A stretch of DNA of 45,397 nt, from the IMG/VR virus record IMGVR_UViG_3300035034_000383, positions 1 through 45,397 of that record. The stretch is one strand, 5' to 3'. The notes under the pieces were generated by a model. It was not told the origin of the DNA. It saw only the letters and a program-made list of their open reading frames with translations, and did no database searches. Every line of letters begins with the position of its first letter. Within the stretch, counting starts at the first letter, position 1. A program made the position numbers and the translations under genes. Shown in pieces: positions 29,384 through 38,740 of the stretch. The DNA comes from a virus.

Positions 29384-29926
29384 ATGGTTGTAGGTGCATT
29401 TGGATTCAAGGGTTCAGGCAAGAGCGTCTTCGCTTCTTACTTGTACAATGAACACGGCTTTACTAGAGTTAACTTTAAGGACTCACTTATCGCAGAGATG
29501 CGAGAGAACTTTGTAGAGACTCTAGAAGAGCTAAGTATTTTATACAGCATGTCAGTTGACCGACTGTTCGAGGAGAAGCCACCCGTCATGCGGAGGTTGA
29601 TGCAGAACTATGGTACTGATGTGCGAAGAAAAGATAATGACAACTATTGGGTCGACAAATGGTTTGCTAAAGCAGACGCTGTCGAAGGGGACATCGTAGC
29701 CGACGACGTACGATTTGAGAATGAGCTGGCTGCCGTTATCGGTTTGGGTGGAGTAGTTGTTCGAGTAAATAAGTCAGACGTAACCTCAGGTGGTACTCAC
29801 CCATCAGAGACTGAACAAGAATCTTTCGAGCCTGACTTTACCATCGACGGTATAGCAGGAGACCATCACTCAATCCACCGTCAAGCTAGTGAGATTCTAG
29901 AAAAAATAAAAAGGTACAATAAATAA
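29384..29926 (+). CDS. Deoxynucleoside monophosphate kinase
   Basis: A 180-aa P-loop kinase: GFKGSGKS (7-14), a middle helical lid region, RRLMQNYGTDVRRKDNDNYW (about 67-86) and IVADDVRFENELAAV (about 105-119), matching T4 gp1-type dNMP kinases that raise dNMPs to dNDPs. With the R2 subunit it points to active dNTP supply. It starts one base after the exonuclease stop. Confidence 0.88.
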   Translation: MVVGAFGFKGSGKSVFASYLYNEHGFTRVNFKDSLIAEMRENFVETLEELSILYSMSVDRLFEEKPPVMRRLMQNYGTDVRRKDNDNYWVDKWFAKADAVEGDIVADDVRFENELAAVIGLGGVVVRVNKSDVTSGGTHPSETEQESFEPDFTIDGIAGDHHSIHRQASEILEKIKRYNK

Positions 29927-29929
29927 GCT

Positions 29930-30388
29930 ATGAGAAAGACTGCTATTAAAAAGAAGTCTAAGACTCCTCTAGCAAAAGCCAAGACAAAGCTTTGGAAATC
30001 ACTCAAAGTTTTGTTGGACATACGGGATGGGCCCGTGTGTATATCTTGTGGAGTTGAAGGGTTAGTGGGTGCCAACAAACATGGCGGTCACTTCATACCC
30101 TCCTCATCTTGCGGTGGGTTCCTAAGATACGACTTGCGTAATGTTTTTAATCAGTGTGCCACATGTAACCTGTTCCGTAACGGTGCAGGGGCTGAGTACA
30201 CACTGGCATTACAAAAAAGATTTGGCAATAAGTTTGTAGAGAATATAATTCTTGACAAGAGATTAAGTATAAAGCTAGACGTACCATACATTGATGGTAT
30301 GACAGAGTACTACAACAGTTTAACAGACAAGACAGAGAAACAACTTAATATTTTAACTAAAAATTATGACGGCTATCAACGTCCCTAA
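29930..30388 (+). CDS. NinG-like recombination nuclease
   Basis: A 152-aa protein similar to lambda NinG (Rap). The N-terminus is Lys-rich (MRKTAIKKKSKTPLAKAKTK); then CISCG (about 39-43), GGHFIPSSSCGGFLRYDLRN (about 56-75) and NQCATCN (about 77-83) form an HNH-like zinc-binding core. Rap resolves recombination joints. It overlaps the amidase gene by 23 bases. Confidence 0.82.
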   Translation: MRKTAIKKKSKTPLAKAKTKLWKSLKVLLDIRDGPVCISCGVEGLVGANKHGGHFIPSSSCGGFLRYDLRNVFNQCATCNLFRNGAGAEYTLALQKRFGNKFVENIILDKRLSIKLDVPYIDGMTEYYNSLTDKTEKQLNILTKNYDGYQRP

Positions 30389-30890
30389 AGTAATTATCAC
30401 TCACCACACAGGAGGTACAGACGCTTTCCCTCTTGCTGATTCATCCAAGGCCAAGGTTGCAGATATCGACATCTGGCACCGAGCCCGCTGGCCTGGCTTC
30501 AGGTCTACGTTAGGCTACTGGGTTGGATATCAATACGTGATTGAAAGGAATGGTAAGGTTACACAAACAAGAAGTAACAGTGAGGAGGGTGCACATACAC
30601 GTGGTATGAACAGAAGTTCTATTGGAGTTTGTTTTTCAGGCAACTTCGACTTGACTATGCCGACACGTGCACAAATGAAATCATGGTACACCCTGCACCG
30701 TAAGCTTCAGAAGGCATACCCTGGTATTACTACTTACCCTCATAGGAAATACTCAACCAAGACCTGTCACGGCAGAAATCTACCAGACGATTACTTTACC
30801 GATGAGTTCCAGATTCGCTCCCTTACTGAGTTGTTAAACCAACTTAAGGCTAAACTTGCATCGTTTTTATCAGGTAACAGAATGAAATAA
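30366..30890 (+). CDS. N-acetylmuramoyl-L-alanine amidase (T7 lysozyme-like endolysin)
   Basis: A 174-aa amidase-2 domain protein. Zinc ligands by comparison to T7 lysozyme: H13 or H14 (IITHH), H126 and C134 (H-x7-C spacing is kept), with K132 two residues before the Cys as in T7. Other family phrases: GYWVGYQYVIERNGK (about 50-64) and EEGAHTRGMNRSSIGVCF (about 73-90). It cuts the peptidoglycan amide bond for lysis. No signal peptide. The last base of its TAA is the A of the chaperonin ATG. Confidence 0.9.
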   Translation: MTAINVPKVIITHHTGGTDAFPLADSSKAKVADIDIWHRARWPGFRSTLGYWVGYQYVIERNGKVTQTRSNSEEGAHTRGMNRSSIGVCFSGNFDLTMPTRAQMKSWYTLHRKLQKAYPGITTYPHRKYSTKTCHGRNLPDDYFTDEFQIRSLTELLNQLKAKLASFLSGNRMK

Positions 30891-32404
30891 TGACAAAGAT
30901 TATAAAGAAGTTTGACCCAGAAGTTGTACGGAGAGCAGTTGACAGAATTGCAGAGCCTGTCATCCAGACCTTGACACCTCTAGGAAATAATGTTATGTTT
31001 GATAAAGACCTCGTGTCCCTCATCACTAACGATGGTGCTAACATTGCAAAGTTAATCGACTCTGAGGACGAGGTAGAGGATACAATCATCCAGATGGTTA
31101 AGTATGGTTCACTGTCCACCAACCAATTGGCTGGTGATGGTACATCATCCACCATTCTACTCACGCAGAAGCTGGTTCACATGGGACTTAACATGATTGC
31201 GTCAGGCACTAAGCCCATGAAACTAAAGAAGGAGTTCACTGAACTCAAGGATAAAATCCTAGAAAAAGCCGAGCCTTTGAAGAGAGAGCTTACTGAGTCT
31301 ACCCTGCTAGATGTCGCTATGATTTCATCAGGTGGTGACGCGGTGCTGGCTGCCAATGTGGTAGACATCACAGACACAGCGGGTATCGACGGTATGGTGT
31401 TCATCAATGAGAGCAAGTCTCAGAAGACACGCATCATCAAAGACACAGGCTATAACCTAGACGAGCCAATGGTTGACCCTATCCTGGGCAACGTGGGTCA
31501 AGGTAAGGCAGACTTCAACAACCCTCATGTGTTCGTTACTGACAAGAAACTGTATCACATCGAGGAGTGTAGAGAAATACTAGAGAGAGCCTACGAGTTC
31601 GGTGTCAGAGACCTTATCATCGTAGCAAGAGACTTTGCGGGAGAATCAAAGGGCTATCTAATCAGCCAGCACATGGACAAGGATGTTCCTTTGAACATTC
31701 TATTGATTAAGATGACTACCCCTGACAATGACTTCACTCAGATTTATGACCTAGCTACCTACCTCGGTGCTACTGTTGTATCAGAGAAGATTGGTAGCTT
31801 CAAGGGTAAGCTTAACGCTTCGTACTATACGATGGCAGAAAGGGTGTACTCATTGGGGGCCAAGTCTATCTTTGTATCTGACCAGAAAGCAAACCCAGAG
31901 TTATCAATGCTGATTGCTGACGTTAGAGCTAAGAAGGAAGAGACACCAGAGGATACTAAACTATCCAGAAGACTGGCCTCTCTGACTGCGGGTACTGTAA
32001 CGCTGGAGGTTAGTGCACCAACAGGTCCAGAGATGAGGGAGCTTATCTATCGGTACGAAGATGCTATCAACGCTACTCGTTCTGCCCTTAGGTCTGGTGT
32101 TGTCACTGGCGGAGGTCTAACTCTCTTTGCGTCAACTAGAAACCTGTCTAATACAGGACAAGAGTTCGGTCTCGCATCAATCAAACAGATTGCAGAGAAC
32201 TGTGGCTTGGACTTTGACCAGAGTAAGTATGGACCAGAGGTAGGTTACAATGCACGCACCGAAGAATTCTCCAACCTGGCAGATGACGGTGTCGTTGAGC
32301 CATTCGATGTGTTTAAGTACACAGTTATCAATGCGTTCAGTGTTGCTATTGCCATCCTTACAACAGGATATTTTATTGTCAATCGGGTAGAGAAAAAAGA
32401 TTAG
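30890..32404 (+). CDS. groEL: Phage-encoded GroEL-like chaperonin
   Basis: A 504-aa chaperonin, about 40 residues shorter than E. coli GroEL and lacking the GGM tail. ATPase marks are kept: NDGANI (Asp about 48, matching GroEL D52), AGDGTSS (about 82-88), GVVTGGGLTL (about 403-412) and YEDAINATRSA with the Asp matching D398. The apical domain (about 185-370) is divergent. It would fold phage or host proteins with the GroES-like protein encoded two genes on. It may suit a capsid or enzyme the host chaperonin folds poorly. The start overlaps the amidase stop by one base. Confidence 0.92.
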   Translation: MTKIIKKFDPEVVRRAVDRIAEPVIQTLTPLGNNVMFDKDLVSLITNDGANIAKLIDSEDEVEDTIIQMVKYGSLSTNQLAGDGTSSTILLTQKLVHMGLNMIASGTKPMKLKKEFTELKDKILEKAEPLKRELTESTLLDVAMISSGGDAVLAANVVDITDTAGIDGMVFINESKSQKTRIIKDTGYNLDEPMVDPILGNVGQGKADFNNPHVFVTDKKLYHIEECREILERAYEFGVRDLIIVARDFAGESKGYLISQHMDKDVPLNILLIKMTTPDNDFTQIYDLATYLGATVVSEKIGSFKGKLNASYYTMAERVYSLGAKSIFVSDQKANPELSMLIADVRAKKEETPEDTKLSRRLASLTAGTVTLEVSAPTGPEMRELIYRYEDAINATRSALRSGVVTGGGLTLFASTRNLSNTGQEFGLASIKQIAENCGLDFDQSKYGPEVGYNARTEEFSNLADDGVVEPFDVFKYTVINAFSVAIAILTTGYFIVNRVEKKD

Positions 32405-32409
32405 TCCTG

Positions 32410-32505
32410 ATGCCCTATAAAGACCCAGAGGTTAGAAAGGAATATCACAGGCAGTACAGGGAAAAGAACAGAGTAAAAATCCGAGAAAGGCAACAAGACT
32501 ACTAA
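32410..32505 (+). CDS. 31-aa peptide resembling an HNH-endonuclease N-terminus
   Basis: ATG 32410 to TAA 32505 encodes MPYKDPEVRKEYHRQYREKN and 11 more charged residues. This opening is typical of free-standing HNH homing endonucleases, but no HNH core follows. It may be a remnant left by loss of such a gene between the chaperonin and co-chaperonin, or a small basic protein in its own right. Confidence 0.4.
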   Translation: MPYKDPEVRKEYHRQYREKNRVKIRERQQDY

Positions 32506-32528
32506 AAAAGAAGACTAATTTAATCTAT

Positions 32529-32777
32529 ATGAAAGAAGACAGCAAAGTAAAAAAAGTAGCAGAGCAAATAGAAAAGATTCTTATTAAGAATGAGATGGCC
32601 TTACAGCCATTCATGAACAGAAGTATCCAAGGTACGTACGCTGCCGTAAGGTTGGTGAGTACTAAGGAGGAACCTGTATCAGATAATCAAACTAACGATG
32701 CTAACCAATCAACAGATACAACAGAAGATAAAGGAGTTGGAGAAAAAGTCGGAGCTGCTGGAGATTCACAATCATAA
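32529..32777 (+). CDS. 82-aa hypothetical protein
   Basis: A small protein with a helical, basic N-terminal half (MKEDSKVKKVAEQIEKILIK) and a disordered Asn/Thr/Asp/Gln-rich tail (about 50-82). It overlaps the GroES-like gene by 80 bases in another frame, mostly within its disordered tail. It lies between the chaperonin and co-chaperonin and may assist them; unproven. Confidence 0.55.
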   Translation: MKEDSKVKKVAEQIEKILIKNEMALQPFMNRSIQGTYAAVRLVSTKEEPVSDNQTNDANQSTDTTEDKGVGEKVGAAGDSQS

Positions 32778-33018
32778 AACAATTGGTGAATGGATTGTGG
32801 TTGTACCTACAGAAATCAAAGAGACTGGCGTTACCAGCAGGAGTAGCCAGTTCGAGGATAGACCAGGAGTTGGTCTTGTTGTATCGGTAGGGGATACTGT
32901 GGACAACATGAAAGAGGGAGATGTAATCTTCTTCGGTAAATATTCCCACGTAAAGATTACCCACAACGAAATCGAGTATCTTATCATGAGGTCAGAAGAT
33001 GTGTACTGTGTTGCCTAA
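32698..33018 (+). CDS. groES: GroES-like co-chaperonin
   Basis: A 106-aa protein. After an N-terminal helix (about 1-25) not found in GroES, it has the barrel pattern: EWIVVVPTEIKETGV (about 31-45), a mobile-loop-type stretch (about 44-56), GVGLVVSVGDTVDNMKEGDV (about 57-76) and IFFGKYSHVKI then EYLIMRSEDVYCV at the end, matching GroES strands. It caps the GroEL-like ring. Gene order (EL then ES) is reversed compared with most bacteria. Confidence 0.82.
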   Translation: MLTNQQIQQKIKELEKKSELLEIHNHKTIGEWIVVVPTEIKETGVTSRSSQFEDRPGVGLVVSVGDTVDNMKEGDVIFFGKYSHVKITHNEIEYLIMRSEDVYCVA

Positions 33019-33079
33019 CCCTCAGGTGGCTTGGTACAATGCCAGGAAACCTTACTATATAAAATATAATCTTAATCCT

Positions 33080-33253
33080 ATGTCAAAAACAAAGAACATC
33101 TACCCAGATGAGCAGAAGAAGCTAGACCTCCAGGAGGAGAACGAGATGGAGCTAATGCTAAAAGTAATGGACCTCCTTGATGACTATGGTTACGAACTAA
33201 CCGCAGTACTAGAGGATGGAGTGCCAGTGCTTAAGCTGTCCCAGTCCCTATAG
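33080..33253 (+). CDS. 57-aa acidic helical protein
   Basis: Start chosen at ATG 33080 (MSKTKNIYPDEQKKLDLQEE); an upstream in-frame ATG at 32999 would overlap the GroES-like gene. It is mostly helical with a beta-type end. Last gene of the rightward block, 71 bases before the bidirectional terminator. Function unknown. Confidence 0.55.
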   Translation: MSKTKNIYPDEQKKLDLQEENEMELMLKVMDLLDDYGYELTAVLEDGVPVLKLSQSL

Positions 33254-33323
33254 CCCTTTAAAGGGGTCTAGAAGCCCTTCTAAGGCGTTTAAATACTAAT
33301 CAGGTACTTCGTATCAGGTACAT

Positions 33324-33352
33324 AAAAAGCCCCTCTAATTGAGGGGCTTTTT
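33324..33352. terminator. Bidirectional terminator between converging blocks
   Basis: aaaaa-GCCCCTC (to 33335), loop TAATT, GAGGGGC-ttttt (33341-33352): a perfect 7-bp G/C stem with A-run and T-run on either side. It serves both the rightward early block and the leftward ejection-protein block. Confidence 0.95.
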
Positions 33353-33363
33353 ATTATGTCTAG

Positions 33364-36300
33364 TTACTGAGCAAGTTCCTTGCCTTCGTCGTTAAGACTG
33401 AATCTACTGAAGGTGTAGCCCAGACCTGCTTGGTCTAGGATATTCTCCAGTTCTTTCTGCATCTGTTCTTCTTTCCTTTGAGCTTCTCTGTCTAAGTCTA
33501 CATCCACAGTACCGATACCTAAGAATAGGTTAAGAGCTTTGGCTGTCCCCCCTTCTGACTTATCAATACGATTAGCTTCTGAAAAGAATCTACCAACTGC
33601 GGGCATACTGTTGAGGTTGTACATATTCTCTGGTCTTAGAGCTGTGAAGTACACTTGCTCTACTCCCTCCTTGTCTGTATATTTTACCTCAGTAAATCCG
33701 ATGTAGTCTTTCATCCAACCTGGTGCTCTTTGGAACGCATCCGCCTGAGTAATCTCAGAGATAGGCTTTCCATAGAAGAAAGAGTACCCTGACATTAGCT
33801 CGAACGGCTTGGTAACAAGAGGAGAGATAGACCCGAGGTTAGCCTGTGCCCCTGTTCTGCTGACAATTTCCTCAAGAGGAGAGCCCAGCGTCTTCAGCAG
33901 GGTCATGTGAGAACCTTCACGGCCTACTACCAGGTCATACCCAGACCTTACCCAGTCGGGTAGCTTTTCCTTTTCCTCCTCTGTGAGTGAATCTGCTCCG
34001 AACACATCAGACATAGTCTGAACTGCCCTCACCTGCTGTACAATTCTTGATGGGTTAGTAAGCAGTGTTCTGGCCTGTAGTTCTAAGTTCTTCCTTGTAA
34101 AGGTATAGAAAGGAACAATTCGACGCATGAATGTTTGCTCAAACTTTGACAAGTTGTTGTAATCAAACAGTGACAACTTCATTCTCTGAGCTGCAAGCAT
34201 GGGGTCACCTACCTTCTTAAGGTTGGCAAGGAAACCAAGGGTACGTGAGTAGTCCTCGATACTTTGACCTACCTTAAATCCTCCCTGGATGGCTATGTTT
34301 CTAGTAGACAGCGGGTTAACTTTACTTAACCTTTGTTTTACTTTCTTAGCTCCAGTAGCGAATAGTTCTTCTGTGTACTCAGCCACCTCATTCTTATTGA
34401 ATACCTTCTGGTCAACCATACCCAATGTTCTTGGGTTAAAAGCAACCACGTTATCAATGATAGCGTGTCGCATCTCACCCCATGTCCAGTTGTAACCACT
34501 GTTGTCAGTGAAAACCTGCTTCATGTTGTGTGCTGTGATGTCAGCAAAAGTTGCCTTACCCTTTAGAACGTCATCCTTTAGCTGCCAAGTAACCCTTTCT
34601 AGGTTCATCATGTTAGCAGATGCTGCGTGCATAGCGGGGTTGAGTACCTCAAGACCGATATCGTTATACATTAGGAACACATTAGACAATGCGTTTCTTC
34701 CGTGGAAGGCTGGCCATATAGCAGTAACAGAAGCCTTGAAGTAGTTCTGTACTGAGTCGTAGGCATCCATAACTTTACCAATACTGTCATCATTAGACAG
34801 GTGTTGGGTAAATTCTTGTACATGCTTGACAATATCAGGGTGAAAGAGAAGCTCTTCTCCCCGCTTGTTAGTCATGTAGTTAGAAAGGTCACCGTTGTTT
34901 AGCTTAATCCCTATGTCTGACATGGGAATGTAACCCTCTCTTGCCATCTCTGGAGATACTCCGAACTGTTCCATAACTTCTTTAATAAAGTACCTACTAG
35001 TAGACACTTTAATAGCATCGTCAGATGCAAGCATGGCAACAGTAAGGGAGTCATCAGAGAATTCAAATCCTAAATCTCTAGCTTCTGGTATCAGGGCTCT
35101 TACCTTGGTGTAAATCTTACCTGAAACCTCATCCATTAGGCGACCACCCATGCCGTCAATGTCTTGTAGGTCCATCTTCAAGGCATTCTGGACATCGTTA
35201 AGTTCATCAAACAAATCTGTAGAGAGTTGCTTGTTCTTAATGATACTGTCAATGACACTTCTTAATGCTCCAGGACTTTTCATTGTTCTCGCAACCACCT
35301 GCTCTAGCAAACCATCAAGACTCTTAGCGTCAATCCCTTCCTTGACCACGTTAGCTCTGGTGTCCTTGATTTCTTTCTTAAGACTATCAATCAATTCTTT
35401 TGCTTGGACATCCACAACTTGCTTGTCTGTCATCTTGGCGAAACCTTTGTGTGGTAGTCTTGGCTTTGCGTTCAGAACCTTGTTAACCTGAGACAGTACT
35501 TGCTTGCCTTGCTGTTTAGACATGACCTTTTGGGCAGACAGTGCAGCAATTATGTCCTCAACTTCGTCGTTGCTGACAGTTGTTCCACCCCTGAGCTTGA
35601 TACCATCTTTGTAGAAGTTTCTAACTCTCTGGGTAACAAGACTATCAATGTCTGTATCCTTGATGTACTTGGATACAGCCTCAGTAATAGCCTCTTTGTC
35701 TGCTTTGTCAATCCCCGTGACATCTTTCATCCTCTTTACAATTTGGTCTGTGGTTTGAGCAGCAATAGAGGTTGTCGCTGCACCCCTTAGGGCCACAGCT
35801 TCTGCTGAGATTTTGGCCATCTCTTTTTTAAGAGCCTCCTCCTTCTCATTGGCAATCTTTCTTATCTGTGCTGAGTCTTTAATCTCTCTGATGTATCGGA
35901 ACTTCTTCCTTGACTCAACACCTTCCTTGATTGTGCGTGCAGTTATCTCATCGCCTGCTGAAGACATCTTATCTACGGCAACACTCATTCTGTCTCCAGT
36001 TTTTTCGTCAATTAGAGAGAACACTCTTGCTTCCTTTTCTCCACGGGCAACGTACTTGTTACCTCCCTTGCCTAGAAAAGCTAGGTCATTGATGTCCTTG
36101 TTCTTTACAAGGTAGTGAGGGAAGTAGTTCATGTAGGAAGATACAGGAGCACCTGAATCTCTCAGCATACGCATGTTCTTCTTTAGCTGACCCTGAATTT
36201 CTCTTACACCTGTCCAGACCTCTGGTCTAATCGTACCGCTGTCAGGCATAATGCCGTTGACAGCCTTCCAAACATCAGAGGCTTTAGCATCCAAAGGCAT

Positions 36301-37446
36301 AATGCCAGTTTCAACAGCAGCGGTAATAAATTTGGATTCATTAGCTGTGATGTTTAGTTTCTTATAGATTCTTGGTAGAGCCTTAATCATCTGGTTCTTC
36401 TGCGTTTCAGCCATGTTACGAACCTTCTGCTCCAGCTTGATGATTTCCTCTGGAAGTCTACCAGAAGAAGTATAATTTCTATTGAACAAAGGAAGCACCG
36501 TGTTTCTAATTGGGGTCATTGCATTGTCTAACAGTGTACTACCAGGGATTAACCCTGCCACCGTGCTTATTTTCTGACTTGATAGCATTGACATACCAAA
36601 GAATTTGATACCCCCCTTGTCCAGCAACGTCTTTGCTAGGTGTGGTTTGTATTCAAGTAGCTTGCTCATTCTCTTGGCTGCCCACTGAGGGTCAAGGGGT
36701 TTGTCAAGAGCCTCTCTAATCATGAAGTCTGACATCTCGTCGTCGTTCTTCTTTGCCAGTCGAAAGGCCTCTTCTGGTGAGTAGCCTTCGTTCACACGTC
36801 TTACCCTCTCGTTGATAAGATTGGTGTGTCTTAGTCCGTCAGACTGTGCCTTAACATATCTTTGGGCCAGCTCCTCTCCCTCCTTACTCAGGAAAGCAAC
36901 GGCTGATTCATTGTCACCAGCAAGCTTAACTGTTCTCTTTCCCATTTCCTTCGCTGCCTTGGCACCGATGGTGAGTTTCAAACCTTTTGTAACACCAAGT
37001 GCACCTGTTGATGCACCGAATGTAACGTAGGTTAGTGGGTCAAGCAGTGTGTCTAAAGCAAATCTTTTTACAAAGTCAACCGTCTTTTCTCCACGTGTAG
37101 CGTCAGGGTCAAGTCTTTTCATGAAGGCTTCTGATGGAGTAACACCTTTAGCAATAGCTTCACGGATTGTATAGTCGTCTGATAGAGCACCAGTCACACC
37201 ATACAAACCTGTCTGTAGAACATCAATTGTTTTAGACAGAGCATTGAGACCCGAACTACTTATCGTTGAAAAGAAAGAAGTCTTCGGATTGTAGAGGTTT
37301 TCTGCCACCTCCCCCACTGCACCACCCCTAAGGCGGGCAATGTTTACGAGGTCTTCAGATGTTATTTGGTTAGAGCCTCCTCCTAACCCCCCTAGGCCTG
37401 AGCCAAGACCACCGTCCTGTCTGCTGTTATTTGGAATTATTGCCAT
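33364..37446 (-). CDS. Very large internal virion / DNA-ejection protein
   Basis: A 1360-aa protein, the largest in the genome. The N-terminus is Gly-rich (MAIIPNNSRQDGGLGSGLGG). Then follow helical regions, a long coiled-coil-rich middle (about 520-800, many Lys/Glu heptads), and a C-terminal half with aromatic and hydrophobic helices. No transglycosylase motif is obvious. Size, position at the end of the late unit and helical content fit T7 gp16-type ejection proteins that cross the host envelope. The assignment is by analogy. Confidence 0.65.
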   Translation of the reverse strand: MAIIPNNSRQDGGLGSGLGGLGGGSNQITSEDLVNIARLRGGAVGEVAENLYNPKTSFFSTISSSGLNALSKTIDVLQTGLYGVTGALSDDYTIREAIAKGVTPSEAFMKRLDPDATRGEKTVDFVKRFALDTLLDPLTYVTFGASTGALGVTKGLKLTIGAKAAKEMGKRTVKLAGDNESAVAFLSKEGEELAQRYVKAQSDGLRHTNLINERVRRVNEGYSPEEAFRLAKKNDDEMSDFMIREALDKPLDPQWAAKRMSKLLEYKPHLAKTLLDKGGIKFFGMSMLSSQKISTVAGLIPGSTLLDNAMTPIRNTVLPLFNRNYTSSGRLPEEIIKLEQKVRNMAETQKNQMIKALPRIYKKLNITANESKFITAAVETGIMPLDAKASDVWKAVNGIMPDSGTIRPEVWTGVREIQGQLKKNMRMLRDSGAPVSSYMNYFPHYLVKNKDINDLAFLGKGGNKYVARGEKEARVFSLIDEKTGDRMSVAVDKMSSAGDEITARTIKEGVESRKKFRYIREIKDSAQIRKIANEKEEALKKEMAKISAEAVALRGAATTSIAAQTTDQIVKRMKDVTGIDKADKEAITEAVSKYIKDTDIDSLVTQRVRNFYKDGIKLRGGTTVSNDEVEDIIAALSAQKVMSKQQGKQVLSQVNKVLNAKPRLPHKGFAKMTDKQVVDVQAKELIDSLKKEIKDTRANVVKEGIDAKSLDGLLEQVVARTMKSPGALRSVIDSIIKNKQLSTDLFDELNDVQNALKMDLQDIDGMGGRLMDEVSGKIYTKVRALIPEARDLGFEFSDDSLTVAMLASDDAIKVSTSRYFIKEVMEQFGVSPEMAREGYIPMSDIGIKLNNGDLSNYMTNKRGEELLFHPDIVKHVQEFTQHLSNDDSIGKVMDAYDSVQNYFKASVTAIWPAFHGRNALSNVFLMYNDIGLEVLNPAMHAASANMMNLERVTWQLKDDVLKGKATFADITAHNMKQVFTDNSGYNWTWGEMRHAIIDNVVAFNPRTLGMVDQKVFNKNEVAEYTEELFATGAKKVKQRLSKVNPLSTRNIAIQGGFKVGQSIEDYSRTLGFLANLKKVGDPMLAAQRMKLSLFDYNNLSKFEQTFMRRIVPFYTFTRKNLELQARTLLTNPSRIVQQVRAVQTMSDVFGADSLTEEEKEKLPDWVRSGYDLVVGREGSHMTLLKTLGSPLEEIVSRTGAQANLGSISPLVTKPFELMSGYSFFYGKPISEITQADAFQRAPGWMKDYIGFTEVKYTDKEGVEQVYFTALRPENMYNLNSMPAVGRFFSEANRIDKSEGGTAKALNLFLGIGTVDVDLDREAQRKEEQMQKELENILDQAGLGYTFSRFSLNDEGKELAQ

Positions 37447-37468
37447 TTTGTTTTATTTAAACTTCTAA

Positions 37469-38731
37469 TTAGAATCCTCCGAAGATAAGGTTATCTCTAG
37501 CGCTATCCTTTATTTTCTTACTTCTTTCTGCCTTCTTAGCTGCTGCTCGGGCATCTGCCCAATCACCTACGAACGAGTTAGATACTGCATCCACCTGTCC
37601 TTGAGTAAACAACATGTCGGAACTGTTTGCTAAATTAGAAAACTCCTCTGCACTTGTTGCTTGTCCAGCAAGAGAACGAAGCTCGTCATTACCCTCTCTT
37701 GTTATTCTTTGGATAGAGTTGATTAACATAGCTGAGTCCTCAGGTGACTTGATTCCGTTGATTACCTCTGGCATACCACTAATGTAAGCCATAGCTAGGG
37801 AGTCTGCTGTAGCTTGGGTCATACCCTTGTCTGCTACAGTAGTGTCCCCTCTTAGTGCTCTCTGAGTCTGAGCCTTGTTCTCGGCAATGCTGGAACTAAG
37901 TTGTTCAAGCTCAAGAACTTGCTTGTCGTTAATGAACGGAGCAGCTTTACTAATTACTGTTTCTAAAGTATCAGTCTCTGTTAGAGAAATACCGTATCTA
38001 CTCGCAACATCTGCCATTGCCATTCGCTCCTCGTTGTTAACTCTCTTATCAAACATGAACATCTCTTGCTCTTGTCCAGAACGGAACTGTTGAGCACTCA
38101 GGTCTTGACCTGAACGGAACTGTTCAGCACTTTGCATTCTTCCAGCCCTTTGTTCCTCAAGACCAGCAATAGAAATTAAGTTACTGAAGTAGCTTTGTTC
38201 TTCTTGTTGCTGAAACTTAAGTTTCTCAAGACGTAGCGCTGCTATTCCTGTTGCGGTTGTAGCATCATTGGCCATAATGGACTCTTGGAATCTTGCGTCC
38301 AGGTCTCGAAGAGACTTTTCAGTTGTTTCAGTAAGCTCTCTAAATGCTATTGTTTGGGTAGCGAAACCTGACCGTCCTTCTAGAGCACTGGTAAAGTTAG
38401 CACCTGCCCTGTCCTGAGCAAAGCCCATCTCTCTACCCCTCTCTGACTGTAGTCTGTTGAAGGTAGACTCTCCTGCCCGTTCCAATCCTGCGATAGACTC
38501 ATTGATTGTATTCTGTATGTTAGAAGAAGATGAGGATGAGATGCCCCGCCCTTGTCTTTCAAGTCTGTCAGTCAGAGCTGAAATCAGAGGGTCTGCTTTG
38601 TCTACTATTGGTGCAGTTGGTGCAGCAGGAGTGGTAGAACCTGATGTCTCTGCGTTTCTGGCTGCTCTTGCTGCACGAATGCGCTCTGCTGCCGCCCTAC
38701 CTTCTGCTGTAACTTTTCTTTCTGGGTCCAT
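37469..38731 (-). CDS. Helical internal virion protein-like
   Basis: A 420-aa protein: Ala/Arg-rich N-terminus (about 1-50), Ser-rich patch (SSSSSSNIQN, about 65-74), then coiled coil to about 240 with an internal repeat, AEQFRSGQDLS followed by AQQFRSGQEQE. It is upstream of the 1360-aa gene. Long helical proteins in this position usually form part of the ejected tunnel (T7 gp15-like). Function inferred. Confidence 0.6.
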   Translation of the reverse strand: MDPERKVTAEGRAAAERIRAARAARNAETSGSTTPAAPTAPIVDKADPLISALTDRLERQGRGISSSSSSNIQNTINESIAGLERAGESTFNRLQSERGREMGFAQDRAGANFTSALEGRSGFATQTIAFRELTETTEKSLRDLDARFQESIMANDATTATGIAALRLEKLKFQQQEEQSYFSNLISIAGLEEQRAGRMQSAEQFRSGQDLSAQQFRSGQEQEMFMFDKRVNNEERMAMADVASRYGISLTETDTLETVISKAAPFINDKQVLELEQLSSSIAENKAQTQRALRGDTTVADKGMTQATADSLAMAYISGMPEVINGIKSPEDSAMLINSIQRITREGNDELRSLAGQATSAEEFSNLANSSDMLFTQGQVDAVSNSFVGDWADARAAAKKAERSKKIKDSARDNLIFGGF

Positions 38732-38740
38732 AAATTATTA

